The notes below the pieces were generated by a model. It searched no databases and was not told where the DNA came from. It saw only the letters and a list, made by a program, of their open reading frames with translations. DNA of 64,000 bases, from the NCBI GenBank assembly GCA_045807945.1, contig JBJMGI010000092.1:1-64000 (forward strand), written 5' to 3'. Below are positions 42,881 through 51,598 of this stretch, in pieces. The first letter of the stretch is position 1. Every line of letters starts with the position of its first letter. The translations under genes and the position numbers were made by a program. This DNA is from CAVQGF01 sp045807945 (lineage in GTDB: Bacteria; Acidobacteriota; Terriglobia; Terriglobales; Acidobacteriaceae).

Positions 42881-44105
42881 GGCGCAACGCCTCAATGGGA
42901 TCTAGCCGGGCCGCTTTTCTTGCTGGGTACACTCCGAAGAACACTCCCACTGCCGTAGAGACGAAGATGGAAAGAAGAACAGGGAACAGCGGCACGACTG
43001 CCGGGATGGGGGTGAGCATAGTGATCAGCAATGTGATTCCGTAAGCTGCTGCCACCCCGAGTAGCCCGCCGATCGCCGACATCACCGACGACTCCACCAG
43101 AAACTGCAGCAGGATGTCGTTATAACGCGCGCCTACGGATTTCCGAACACCGATCTCGCGTGTGCGCTCGGTCACGCTGGCCAGCATCACGTTCATGATC
43201 ACGATTCCGCCGATCAAAAGAAATACCAGGACGATCCCGACCATGCTAGCGGCGATCTTGGCTGTGAGGTTGTGCCATAAGTCAAGCACTCCTGAAGCGG
43301 CGAGCACGCCGAAATTATCGTCCTCACCAGGTTGGAGATGATGTCGCGCACGCATCAGCATGCGGGCTTCGTCCTGCGTCCGTTCGATTCCGGCGGCGCT
43401 CTGCGCCTGAACGTTGATTGCCATGTCGCTGTGTGTTCCGTAGGTCTTCAGCCACGTGGTCACGGGGATATAAACGAAATTGTCCTGCGGCTGGCCAAGC
43501 GTCGTGCCCAGCGGTTTCGCCACGCCCACGATCTGATAAGGCTGGCCATCGACCCGGATCTCGTGGCCGATCGGTTCCACTGAGCTGAACAATTTGTTCG
43601 AGACTTCGCTGCCGATGAAGGCGACGGAGGTACGGTGGTCATTATCCGCGTCAGAGATGTAGCGGCCGCGTGCCGGCTCTTCCACGTCCATGTCGCCGAT
43701 GTTGGAGGTGACGCCACGAATGTCGATGTCAGTCATGTTCTCGCCCCCGTAGCGAACGACTCCACGCGTTCGGACCTCAACCCCCACTGCCTTCGCGGTC
43801 CTCATGTCGTCGCGCAATGCTTCGAAATCTTCCCAGGTGATCTTAGGATTGCGCCGCTGCGCCTTCACGAATTTAGCCGCGTCGGTGATGAGTCCGAAGC
43901 GCTCCACCAGGAAGACGTTCGACCCCATGTTGGCGACCTTATCGGCGATGTAGTGGTTCATTCCCTCGATCAGCGACACCACAATGATCAGCGTTGCCAC
44001 CGAGAGGATCACGCCCAGCAGCATCAGGAACGAGCGCAGCTTGTAGGCCCAAAGGGTCTCCACCGCGACCGTGGTCGGCTCTTTTAGTGAGTGCAGGCGT
44101 GACAT
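42870..44105 (-). CDS. MacB/FtsX-type ABC transporter permease
   Basis: 411 residues with the same architecture as its downstream partner: N-terminal membrane helix, periplasmic MacB domain (about 45-270) and C-terminal FtsX domain with 'SVTERTREIGVRKSVGA' and 'ARLDPIEALRHE'. The two likely form a heterodimeric permease. It starts the minus-strand transcript next to the divergent sdh operon; the 183-base intergenic region probably holds both promoters, but no clear consensus was found. Confidence 0.88.
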   Translation of the reverse strand: MSRLHSLKEPTTVAVETLWAYKLRSFLMLLGVILSVATLIIVVSLIEGMNHYIADKVANMGSNVFLVERFGLITDAAKFVKAQRRNPKITWEDFEALRDDMRTAKAVGVEVRTRGVVRYGGENMTDIDIRGVTSNIGDMDVEEPARGRYISDADNDHRTSVAFIGSEVSNKLFSSVEPIGHEIRVDGQPYQIVGVAKPLGTTLGQPQDNFVYIPVTTWLKTYGTHSDMAINVQAQSAAGIERTQDEARMLMRARHHLQPGEDDNFGVLAASGVLDLWHNLTAKIAASMVGIVLVFLLIGGIVIMNVMLASVTERTREIGVRKSVGARYNDILLQFLVESSVMSAIGGLLGVAAAYGITLLITMLTPIPAVVPLFPVLLSIFVSTAVGVFFGVYPARKAARLDPIEALRHES

Positions 44106-44288
44106 GGCTCAGGTAAGTGTACGCAGAACGAGCTGCGAGAGTTCAACAATATAGACGCAAGTGGCGGTGTTTTGTGACCAGAAGCGTCCTGCTGGTACGA
44201 GTAACAGCTGACCTGCCGATGTAGGCACTGGCGGAAATCAGAAAATCTGTTTACTCTTTCGGGCTGGCAAGTTTTGGCGGGAGGACGA
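44106..44288. other. Divergent intergenic region between permease pair and sdh operon
   Basis: No gene is seen. No convincing -35/-10 or sigma-54 pair was identified for either direction. A GGAGG at 44280-44284 serves the sdh cytochrome gene on the plus strand. Confidence 0.35.
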
Positions 44289-45035
44289 TTGTCGGACTCG
44301 CGGACGTTTGTACGATTCGGCACCCAGCGGCGCGATGCTTGGTGGCTGGAGATTTTACCCGTTGTGTTGGTGTTGGGCGGCTTCGGTCTTTACGCGACGC
44401 TTCGCGCCTTTGAGGGGACGTTCTACGAGTGGGGCCCCTACCTTTCACCTTTTTATTCGCCGCTCATAGATGCCGGCCATCGCTGGTGGAAGTTTTCTCC
44501 TGCGTTATTGATCCTGGGTGGTCCGCTCAGCTTCCGCGCTACTTGCTACTATTACCGCAAGGCGTATTACCGCGCCTTTTTTCTCGATCCCGCCTCTTGC
44601 GCCGTAGATGAAGGCGGGCGCCACCGTTATAAGGGTGAGACTGCATTTCCGTTCATCTTGCAGAACCTGCATCGCTATACATTCTTCCTTGCCCTCATCT
44701 TCCTTGGGTTCCTTTGGTACGACGCAGTCTATGCCTTTAATTGGGATGGTCACTTTGGCATCGGGTTAGGCACGGTAGTCATGCTGGTTAACGTCTGCCT
44801 GCTCACGCTGTACAGCTTTTCTTGCCACTCGCTGCGTCATCTCGCTGGCGGAAAGCTCGATTGCTTTTCTTGCGTGAACTTCGGCGACGCGCGCCATTCC
44901 ACATGGAAGGGGCTGAGCTGGCTGAATGAGCGGCACATGCTCTGGGCGTGGCTCAGCCTTTTCTCCGTCGGCCTTACCGACTTCTATATCCGCCTGGTCT
45001 CGAGCGGCGCCGTTCACGACATAAGGATCCTATGA
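44289..45035 (+). CDS. Succinate dehydrogenase/fumarate reductase cytochrome b subunit-like membrane protein
   Basis: About 248 residues. A TTG start at 44289 is chosen because GGAGG lies 4 bases before it; an earlier TTG at 44274 is the alternative. About five membrane segments are seen, with several histidines in or near them ('AGHRWWKF', 'LQNLHRYTFF', 'SFSCHSLRHL', 'WLNERHMLWAW') that could bind haem. It overlaps the flavoprotein gene by 4 bases (ATGA), so it is the membrane anchor of that complex. It is of the five-helix single-anchor type rather than the SdhC/SdhD pair. Confidence 0.78.
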   Translation: MSDSRTFVRFGTQRRDAWWLEILPVVLVLGGFGLYATLRAFEGTFYEWGPYLSPFYSPLIDAGHRWWKFSPALLILGGPLSFRATCYYYRKAYYRAFFLDPASCAVDEGGRHRYKGETAFPFILQNLHRYTFFLALIFLGFLWYDAVYAFNWDGHFGIGLGTVVMLVNVCLLTLYSFSCHSLRHLAGGKLDCFSCVNFGDARHSTWKGLSWLNERHMLWAWLSLFSVGLTDFYIRLVSSGAVHDIRIL

Positions 45036-46765
45036 CCGACCGCTTCGAGGTCCACGAACACGACGTTCTGATCATCGGGGCCGGAGGCGCCGGCCTGCGT
45101 GCCGCGATCGAGGCGCTCGCGCAGGGGGTGAGCGTGGGCGTGGTATGCAAATCGCTTCTCGGCAAGGCGCATACGGTTATGGCTGAAGGCGGCATCGCCG
45201 CGGCAATGGCCAACGTCGATACCAAGGACGATTGGCACACGCACTTCCGCGACACCATGCGTGGCGGCAAATTCCTGAACAACTGGCGCATGGCCCAACT
45301 GCACGCGCAGGAAGCACCCGAGCGTGTCCGCGAACTAGAGCAGTGGGGCGCTCTCTTTGATCGTACCCAGGACGGCAACATCCTACAGCGCGCCTTTGGC
45401 GGACACACATACAAGCGTCTCTGCCACGTCGGCGATCGCACTGGGCTCGAGATGATCCGCACCCTGCAAGACCGCGGCGTCGCCATGGGCTTCGACGTCT
45501 ACATGGAATGCGCGATCACTCGTCTGCTGAAAGACGGTGACCGCATCGCCGGAGCATTCGGATATTGGCGCGAGCAGGGAAGGTTCGTCGTCTTCAAGGC
45601 GAAGTCGGCCGTGATCGCCACCGGCGGCATTGGCAAAGCATGGCCGGTGACTTCGAATTCCTGGGAATACACCGGCGATGGCATGTCGCTCGCCTACGAC
45701 GCCGGCGCTGAACTCATGGATATGGAGTTCGTGCAGTTCCATCCCACAGGGATGGTCTGGCCGCCCGGTGTGCAGGGAATCCTCGTGACGGAAGCGGTGC
45801 GCGGCGAAGGCGGAATCCTCACCAATAAACTCGGTGAGCGCTTCATGCAGAAGTACGACCCAAAGCGCATGGAACTTTCCACGCGCGATGTCGTCGCCCG
45901 CTCGATTTACACCGAAGTAAAGGAAGGACGTGGCACCGAACACGGCGGCGCGTATCTGGATATTTCGCACAAGCCTGCCGACTACGTGAAGAAAAAATTG
46001 CCCAGCATGTATCACCAGTTCAAGGAATTGGCGGACGTGGACATCACCAAAGGTCCGATGGAAGTCGGGCCGACCTGCCACTACATGATGGGCGGGATCA
46101 AAGTTGATGCCGAGACCGCCGCGTCAACTTTGCCGGGACTCTACGCAGCCGGCGAAGCAGCCGCAGGATTGCACGGCGCGAACCGCCTTGGCGGGAACTC
46201 ACTCTCCGATCTTCTTGTCTTCGGACGCCGCGCCGGGCTTGCCGCAGCGGACTACGCGAAGAAGACTGCCGCTCCGAAGGTTGACGATGCCACACTGCAA
46301 GCTGCAGAGCGCGAGATGCTGGAGCCGTTCGAGCGCACCGGCGGTGAGTCGCCATACGAAGTCCACCGCGATCTGCAAAAGACGATGCAAGCGCTCGTCG
46401 GCATCTTCCGTGTGGAAGACGATCTCAAGCGAGCGCTCAGCGAGCTTGAGTCGCTAAAGGCACGCGCCTCCAGAGTTCGCGTCGAAGGCTCGCGCATGTT
46501 CAATCCCGGGTGGCACATGGCGAAAGATCTCCAATCCATGTTGCGGGTCTCAGAGGCCGTCGCGAAAAGTGCGCTGGTCCGCAAAGAGAGCCGCGGCGCC
46601 CACAGCCGCATCGATTTCCCGAACTATGATCCGGTGTGGGAGAAGCAGAACAACGTGATCAAGCGTGACGGCGACACGATGAACCTGCGGCAAGTCCCTG
46701 TAAAAGAAGTGCCGGCGGATTTGAAGCAATTGCTGGCTGAAGAAGAGGCGACAGCGAAGGCATAA
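45032..46765 (+). CDS. sdhA: Succinate dehydrogenase/fumarate reductase flavoprotein subunit
   Basis: 577 residues from ATG 45032, which overlaps the upstream stop; the frame's longer upstream part is discarded. The dinucleotide-binding motif 'VLIIGAGGAGLRAA' is at 12-25, the covalent FAD histidine is His47 in 'KAHTVMAEGG', and the substrate-site 'HPTG' plus 'RGEGGILTN' are present. The enzyme oxidises succinate to fumarate (or the reverse) and passes electrons through the iron-sulfur subunit to quinone. The gene is directly followed by the iron-sulfur subunit with no gap. Confidence 0.94.
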   Translation: MTDRFEVHEHDVLIIGAGGAGLRAAIEALAQGVSVGVVCKSLLGKAHTVMAEGGIAAAMANVDTKDDWHTHFRDTMRGGKFLNNWRMAQLHAQEAPERVRELEQWGALFDRTQDGNILQRAFGGHTYKRLCHVGDRTGLEMIRTLQDRGVAMGFDVYMECAITRLLKDGDRIAGAFGYWREQGRFVVFKAKSAVIATGGIGKAWPVTSNSWEYTGDGMSLAYDAGAELMDMEFVQFHPTGMVWPPGVQGILVTEAVRGEGGILTNKLGERFMQKYDPKRMELSTRDVVARSIYTEVKEGRGTEHGGAYLDISHKPADYVKKKLPSMYHQFKELADVDITKGPMEVGPTCHYMMGGIKVDAETAASTLPGLYAAGEAAAGLHGANRLGGNSLSDLLVFGRRAGLAAADYAKKTAAPKVDDATLQAAEREMLEPFERTGGESPYEVHRDLQKTMQALVGIFRVEDDLKRALSELESLKARASRVRVEGSRMFNPGWHMAKDLQSMLRVSEAVAKSALVRKESRGAHSRIDFPNYDPVWEKQNNVIKRDGDTMNLRQVPVKEVPADLKQLLAEEEATAKA

Positions 46766-47500
46766 ATGGCAGACGTTACCCTAAGAGTCTTTCGCGGCAA
46801 CAACGAAGCCGGTGCGGCGCAGGATTACACCGTTCCTGTCGCTCCCGGCATGGTGGTGCTCGATGCCCTGCATTACATTCAGGGACACCTCGCCTCCGAT
46901 CTCGCCGTCCGCTGGAACTGCAAAGCGGCAAAATGCGGCTCATGCTCGGCCGAGGTGAACGGGCGTCCGCGCCTCACTTGCAAGACGCGCGTGGACTCGT
47001 TGCCAATGAACGAGCCGATTGTCGTGAATCCGATCAAGTCATTCCCAGTGATCAAGGACCTGGTCACAGACGTCTCGTGGAATTACAAGGTCAACAAGAA
47101 GATCAAGCCGTTCTCGCCGAAGCCGAACGTGGAATGGAAGATGTATCAGCCTGACGTCGATCGCGTGCAGGAGTTCCGCAAGTGCATCGAGTGCTTCCTG
47201 TGCCAGAACGTCTGCCACGTACTACGCGATCACGATAAGAAAGAGGAATTCGCCGGTCCGCGATTCTTCGTCCGCGTGGCGGCGCTCGAGATGCATCCAC
47301 TCGACGGCGCTTCGCGCATCCAAGCCCTAAAAGACGAGATGGGCCTCGGCTATTGCAACATCACCAAATGCTGCACTGAGGTCTGTCCGGAAGACATTCA
47401 CATCACCGACAACGCCATCATTCCGCTGAAAGAGCGTGTGGTAGACGAGTATTATGACCCTGTGCTGAAGATCGTCCGCAAGATTTTCGGTGCGAAGTAG
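46766..47500 (+). CDS. sdhB: Succinate dehydrogenase/fumarate reductase iron-sulfur subunit
   Basis: 244 residues. The N-terminal ferredoxin domain carries the 2Fe-2S cysteines in 'CKAAKCGSC' and a following Cys in 'RLTCKT'. The C-terminal domain has 'CIECFLCQNVC' and 'CNITKCCTEVCPEDI', which provide the 4Fe-4S and 3Fe-4S ligands. It carries electrons from FAD to the cytochrome. The start codon follows the SdhA stop directly, and the TPR gene begins 5 bases after its stop. Confidence 0.94.
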   Translation: MADVTLRVFRGNNEAGAAQDYTVPVAPGMVVLDALHYIQGHLASDLAVRWNCKAAKCGSCSAEVNGRPRLTCKTRVDSLPMNEPIVVNPIKSFPVIKDLVTDVSWNYKVNKKIKPFSPKPNVEWKMYQPDVDRVQEFRKCIECFLCQNVCHVLRDHDKKEEFAGPRFFVRVAALEMHPLDGASRIQALKDEMGLGYCNITKCCTEVCPEDIHITDNAIIPLKERVVDEYYDPVLKIVRKIFGAK

Positions 47501-47505
47501 GATTT

Positions 47506-48036
47506 ATGGATTACAAGCCGAAGACCATCACACCAGCCGGCATTAAAGAGGCCAATAGCAAGGCCGAACGCTATCGCTTTCTGAACCAGCCAGAGGAAGC
47601 AGAGTCTATCTGCCTCGACGTTCTCGCCGTCGATCCGCAAAATCAGCTCGCGTGGCGCAATCTCGGACTCGCCATCACTGACCAGTTCACCGGCAAGGCG
47701 ACCGACCGACACACCGAAGCCGAACTTGCCTTTGAAAAGTTGACCGATAAATACGAGCGGCTTTATTACATGGGCATCATGCACGAGCGCCGCGCGAAAT
47801 CGCAGTTGCGCTCAGGCCATCTGCCGCACACGCTGCTCGTCATCTTCGAGGAAGCGATGCGCTGCTTCGAAGAGGCGCAAAAACTAAGTCCCGCTGCCAA
47901 TGATGATGCCATCCTGCACTGGAATACTTGCGTGCGGCTGTTGCAAAGCCGGGCGGATGCTGACTGGCATCGCGAGCATCAGGAGATAGAAGGCATTGAT
48001 GCAGGCGACAGCCAGCCGATGTACTCCAGAAAATAA
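47506..48036 (+). CDS. TPR-repeat protein in the sdh operon
   Basis: 176 residues with TPR-like helical repeats ('EAESICLDVLAVDPQNQLAW' and 'CFEEAQKLSPAANDDAILHW'). No signal peptide, membrane segment or catalytic motif. It lies 5 bases after sdhB, so it is probably co-expressed and may help assemble or regulate the dehydrogenase; that is inference. Confidence 0.7.
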   Translation: MDYKPKTITPAGIKEANSKAERYRFLNQPEEAESICLDVLAVDPQNQLAWRNLGLAITDQFTGKATDRHTEAELAFEKLTDKYERLYYMGIMHERRAKSQLRSGHLPHTLLVIFEEAMRCFEEAQKLSPAANDDAILHWNTCVRLLQSRADADWHREHQEIEGIDAGDSQPMYSRK

Positions 48037-48060
48037 AAAGCCCGGCCGTGTTGGCCGGGC
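48036..48060 (-). terminator. Intrinsic terminator for the small secreted-peptide gene
   Basis: GCCCGGCC (48040-48047) and GGCCGGGC (48053-48060) form a perfect 8-bp stem with a five-base loop. On the minus strand it is followed by TTTTTATTTT, so it is a good terminator for transcripts coming from 48208. On the plus strand there is no T-run after the stem, though it could still weakly stop sdh transcripts. Confidence 0.8.
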
Positions 48061-48073
48061 ACATCCACTTTTC

Positions 48074-48208
48074 TCAGAAGCAGCGTGGATCGGTTGGGTG
48101 TTTGACGTTGCATTTCGGCACCGGACCAAAGCTGTTGATGGTTGTGTTCGCAACTTCACCCACAAACGCGAACAGCCCCAGTAGTATGAGCAGGCGTCCT
48201 AATCTCAT
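48074..48208 (-). CDS. Small secreted or membrane-anchored peptide (44 aa)
   Basis: A 44-codon gene. It starts at ATG 48208 with GGAGG about 9 bases upstream and ends 14 bases before a perfect terminator. The N-terminus is basic then strongly hydrophobic ('MRLGRLLILLGLFAFVGE'), a typical signal peptide or membrane anchor. The remaining 25 residues are polar with two Cys ('KCNVKHPTDPRCF' at the end), which could form a disulfide. No family is recognised. The complete set of ribosome site, signal sequence and terminator makes a real gene likely. Confidence 0.7.
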   Translation of the reverse strand: MRLGRLLILLGLFAFVGEVANTTINSFGPVPKCNVKHPTDPRCF

Positions 48209-48300
48209 AGTTGTTGCCTCCGGCGCGAATCATAGGGGCGACATTCCGGCCAGGCAATCCGTTTGTGACGGGTTTGTGACGGATAGTAGCTTATCTGTGA

Positions 48301-49146
48301 CTAATCGATCTTCACGGCTTTCGCGACCACCTTCTCGTAGCGTTTCCAAGGCAGTAGCCGCTTCAACCACAGTTGCATTTTCGCGTCGCGTCCCACTACA
48401 TACCGCAGGCGCGGGTTGGGATCATCCGCAATATTGGCGATCAGCGTAGAGACGATCTTCGGATCTGCCTTGGTGATCTTTGTCTTCACGAACTCCGAGT
48501 AGCGCGCGCCTCGTTCGTGGTTCGGCGATTTCGGATCAATCGCAAACGCGCCCACTTTCACGTTGCGGTCCCAGATATCAGTCGCGAACGCTCCCGGCTC
48601 CACTAACACCACTCGGATTCCCAACGAGTGCGTCTCGATGCGCAGTGCCTCGCTCCAGCCTTCGAGGGCGAACTTCGATGCCGAATAGCTGCTGACTACC
48701 GGTTGCCCGACTAGTCCGCTAATGGACGAGACCATGATGATGTGTCCTGATTTTTGCGCGCGCATCACCGGCAGTAGCGCCTTCGTAACAGAAACGTGTC
48801 CGAAGAAGTTGGTCTCGAACTGCTGGCGAATCTCGGTGTAACGAAGATCTTCAGCGAAACCGGCCATGGCGAATCCAGCATTGTTCACGAGGACGTCAAC
48901 GCGCTTGTGATACTTGATGATCTGCTCGATGGTGGCGAAGAGCGTGCCTTGGTCGGTGATGTCCATGCGGCGGACATCCACAGAATCCTTGAGTCCCGCG
49001 GCGCCGAGTGCTTCATCGAGGCGGCCGCGCCGGGTGGTGTCGCGCATGGTGGCTACCACCTTGTAGCCGCGCCTTGCCAGCTCAACTGTCGTGAGCAGGC
49101 CAAAGCCGCTGGAGCTGCCTGTGATGAGTGCAACCTTGCCATTCAT
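48301..49146 (-). CDS. Short-chain dehydrogenase/reductase
   Basis: 281 residues. The cofactor motif 'TGSSSGFG' (about 9-16), 'NNAG' (about 89) and the catalytic Ser in 'MVSSISG' with 'YSASKFALEG' (Tyr-x3-Lys) define a classical SDR. The Asp/Thr arrangement at the end of beta-2 ('VATMRDTTRRG') suits NADP. The C-terminal tail of about 80 residues after the catalytic Lys is longer than average. It oxidises or reduces an alcohol or ketone that cannot be named. The next gene on this strand is the small secreted peptide, 92 bases on. Confidence 0.85.
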   Translation of the reverse strand: MNGKVALITGSSSGFGLLTTVELARRGYKVVATMRDTTRRGRLDEALGAAGLKDSVDVRRMDITDQGTLFATIEQIIKYHKRVDVLVNNAGFAMAGFAEDLRYTEIRQQFETNFFGHVSVTKALLPVMRAQKSGHIIMVSSISGLVGQPVVSSYSASKFALEGWSEALRIETHSLGIRVVLVEPGAFATDIWDRNVKVGAFAIDPKSPNHERGARYSEFVKTKITKADPKIVSTLIANIADDPNPRLRYVVGRDAKMQLWLKRLLPWKRYEKVVAKAVKID

Positions 49147-49213
49147 GGCTGGTTAGTTTGTATCACGCCCACGAAGACGCGAACGGGGGAGGGAACCCAG
49201 AGTGGTAAGAGCG

Positions 49214-49486
49214 TTATCTCACGTTGCGGCGGTTTTGTTCCTTCAGGCGAAGGAACCACATATAGAGCTCATCGACGCGGTCGATATCTTCTGAGAGCAC
49301 CGGCTGGTCGGCATACTTGTGGATAGCATGATCGTCATGACGCCGCTTTAAATTGGTGACCACCTGATAAAGCTCGTCTACCTTGGAGTGCATGACGCGC
49401 AGGTCGGCTATCAACCGCACCTCTTCTACATCAAGCCAGCGGTCGGAAGCGTTATCGTTCGATTGTGGTTTTCCTTTAACCATCAT
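49214..49486 (-). CDS. Small charged helical protein of unknown function
   Basis: 90 residues, highly charged and probably helical ('VRLIADLRVMHSKVDELYQV', then 'DRVDELYMWFLRLKEQNRR'). GGAGG lies about 12 bases before the start. The two 'VDELY' segments suggest a repeated helical hairpin. No signal peptide, membrane helix or known motif; family not recognised. It is encoded divergently from the inositol phosphate synthase and upstream of the SDR. Confidence 0.5.
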   Translation of the reverse strand: MMVKGKPQSNDNASDRWLDVEEVRLIADLRVMHSKVDELYQVVTNLKRRHDDHAIHKYADQPVLSEDIDRVDELYMWFLRLKEQNRRNVR

Positions 49487-49655
49487 GATTCGGTCTGGCC
49501 TCCGTCTAGCTCGTATGACAGTTGGTTATTCTACACATGAAATTCGCTTCCGTGTTGCGCGGAGCCACCAAGTTTGCAAAAGTCTGGCTGATACGAGAAG
49601 ATAACTAGTTCCCGCTGCAGTTCTAGTCTCACAATCTCCCTTACAGGATGGATGG

Positions 49656-51017
49656 ATGCCTACGCGGTCTACGAATTCACGTAGTGAGATGCAGAAAAAT
49701 AAGCCCTCTCGGATCGAGCCCGCGAAAGGCAAGCTTGGCGTCATGTTGCCGGGCATGGGCGCCGTCGCGACTACGTTCGTAGCCGGGGTGGAAGCCGTCC
49801 GGAAAGGGCTGGCGAAACCTATCGGCTCGCTAACGCAAATGGGTACCATCCGCCTGGGCCAGCGGACCGATAAAGAATCGCCGCTCATCAAGAAATTCGT
49901 CCCGCTCGCTGACTTGAAAGACCTCGTCTTCACTGGCTGGGACATCTTCGAAGACGATATGTACACCGCAGCCACAAAGGCGGGCGTCCTCGATCGCTAT
50001 TTGCTCGAGCAGATCAAGCCCTTTCTCAGCGGGATCAAACCCCGCAAGGCCGTTTTTGACCAAAAGTACGTCAAGCTGCTCAGCGGTAAGAACGTGAAAA
50101 AAGGGAAGAACAAGATGGAACTGGCGGAGCAGCTTCGCCAGGACATCCGTGATTTCAAGAAGACCTCGGGCGCGAGCCGGCTTGTCATGCTCTGGTGCGG
50201 CTCCACGGAAATTTTCCTGCAGCCTACGCGCGTGCACTCCTCGATCGCTGCATTCGAAAAAGGCTTGGTTGCAAACGACGAGAACATCGCGCCCTCGATG
50301 ATCTACGCCTACGCCGCGCTTTCCGAAGGCGTGCCCTTCGGAAACGGTGCACCGAACCTCACCGTGGACATTCCGGTAATGCACCAGCTCTCGATAAAGA
50401 ACAATGCGCCGATCTGCGGCAAGGATTTCAAAACTGGCCAAACCCTCATGAAAACCGTGCTCGCGCCGATGTTCAAAGCGCGCATGCTGGGACTCAGCGG
50501 TTGGTATTCAACGAACATCCTGGGCAATCGCGACGGCGAAGTGCTGGATGACCCCGAGTCCTTCAAGACGAAAGAAGAATCGAAGCTCGGCGTCTTGGAA
50601 CATATTCTTCAGCCGAAGCTTTATCCCGATCTGTACAAGAACATCTTCCACAAGGTGCGCATCAATTACTACCCGCCGCGTGGGGACAACAAAGAGGGCT
50701 GGGACAACATCGACATCTTCGGCTGGCTCGGTTACCCGATGCAGCTCAAGGTAGATTTCCTTTGCCGCGACTCCATCTTGGCGGCGCCTATCGTGCTCGA
50801 TCTGATCTTGTTCCTCGACCTGGCGCAACGCAGCGAAGAGCTGCGCGGCATTGGCATACAGGAGTGGCTCAGTTTTTATCTGAAATCCCCGATGACGAAG
50901 CCGGGCTTGTATCCCGAGCACGATCTGTTCATCCAGTCCATGAAGCTGAAGAACACGCTGCGTCACCTCAAAGGCGAGCAGCTCATCACTCACCTCGGTC
51001 TCGAGTATTACGACTGA
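49656..51017 (+). CDS. ino1: Myo-inositol-1-phosphate synthase
   Basis: 453 residues. The N-terminal NAD-binding region ('KLGVMLPGMGAVATTFVAGV', about 26-45) and the catalytic/NAD core ('WCGSTEIFLQPT', 'FGNGAPNLTVDIP', 'GKDFKTGQTLMKTVLAPMF') match the eukaryote/archaeal-like family, and the Lys of 'DFKTGQT' is typical of the catalytic site. The enzyme converts glucose-6-phosphate to inositol-1-phosphate, a precursor of inositol lipids or solutes. Start could also be ATG 49689. A terminator follows at 51039. Confidence 0.88.
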   Translation: MPTRSTNSRSEMQKNKPSRIEPAKGKLGVMLPGMGAVATTFVAGVEAVRKGLAKPIGSLTQMGTIRLGQRTDKESPLIKKFVPLADLKDLVFTGWDIFEDDMYTAATKAGVLDRYLLEQIKPFLSGIKPRKAVFDQKYVKLLSGKNVKKGKNKMELAEQLRQDIRDFKKTSGASRLVMLWCGSTEIFLQPTRVHSSIAAFEKGLVANDENIAPSMIYAYAALSEGVPFGNGAPNLTVDIPVMHQLSIKNNAPICGKDFKTGQTLMKTVLAPMFKARMLGLSGWYSTNILGNRDGEVLDDPESFKTKEESKLGVLEHILQPKLYPDLYKNIFHKVRINYYPPRGDNKEGWDNIDIFGWLGYPMQLKVDFLCRDSILAAPIVLDLILFLDLAQRSEELRGIGIQEWLSFYLKSPMTKPGLYPEHDLFIQSMKLKNTLRHLKGEQLITHLGLEYYD

Positions 51018-51038
51018 TTCGAACTCCCCTCGCGAAAG

Positions 51039-51060
51039 GGCCGCTCTTGAGCGGCCTTTT
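51039..51060 (+). terminator. Intrinsic terminator after the inositol phosphate synthase
   Basis: GGCCGCTC (51039-51046), a two-base loop and GAGCGGCC (51049-51056) form a perfect 8-bp stem directly followed by TTTT and then CCGTTT. It lies 22 bases after the stop codon. Confidence 0.8.
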
Positions 51061-51108
51061 CCGTTTCCTGGCACACCCTTATTTCGATTGCACAACATCT
51101 AAGCGCGA

Positions 51109-51462
51109 ATGGCACGTCTTCGGCCACTGGCGCTTGTTTTCATGCTCTCCGTCTTCAGTGCGGCCGCCTTCGCTACCATCGGCAGCTTCCGCGGCAAGAT
51201 CGTGACTGCGCCAGTCGGACAAGCTCGTGAAGGCTGGGTCTTCGTCCAAGGTCCTAACGGCAGCCTTCGGCTCGTGGACGTCCGCAAAGCTCAGTTCGCC
51301 TTCGACGAGGACTTCCACGCTCCCGCAGACCTTAGTCCCTCTGCCAAGCTTCTATTGCAAGGCGCCGAGGTGAGAGTAGTGGGCGAGCAGCAGCAGGGAG
51401 AGTGGCGCGCCATGCGCGTTGAGATCATTCGCCTCGCCGCCTCTACCCGTGGCACCACCTAA
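51109..51462 (+). CDS. Small secreted protein of unknown function
   Basis: 117 residues with a signal peptide (about 1-22, 'LALVFMLSVFSAAAFA'). The mature part is predicted mostly beta and looks like a small OB- or SH3-like barrel ('GSFRGKIVTAP', 'GWVFVQGPNGSLRLVDV'), without catalytic residues. No family recognised. It lies between the terminator of the inositol phosphate synthase and the M48 protease gene. Confidence 0.6.
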   Translation: MARLRPLALVFMLSVFSAAAFATIGSFRGKIVTAPVGQAREGWVFVQGPNGSLRLVDVRKAQFAFDEDFHAPADLSPSAKLLLQGAEVRVVGEQQQGEWRAMRVEIIRLAASTRGTT

Positions 51463-51598
51463 ATGGTTCCAGCACAGAAAGAAAGCAGCCGGACGGCCTG
51501 TTTTTGCGTCTAATTCTGAAGGTACGACCCCCTTGAAAAAAGCCTATAATGGCGGAACTACTCCCAAAGCAAGTGGGTGTCGGGCACTGGAGTCTCCC

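Noticed and set aside
48040..48060. Terminator for the sdh operon on the plus strand
   Set aside because: The stem is perfect, but the T-run is only on the minus-strand side; it is assigned to the small secreted-peptide gene instead.
51545..51550. TATAAT box before the M48 protease gene
   Set aside because: No acceptable -35 element is found 16-18 bases upstream; TTGAAA nearby is only six bases away.
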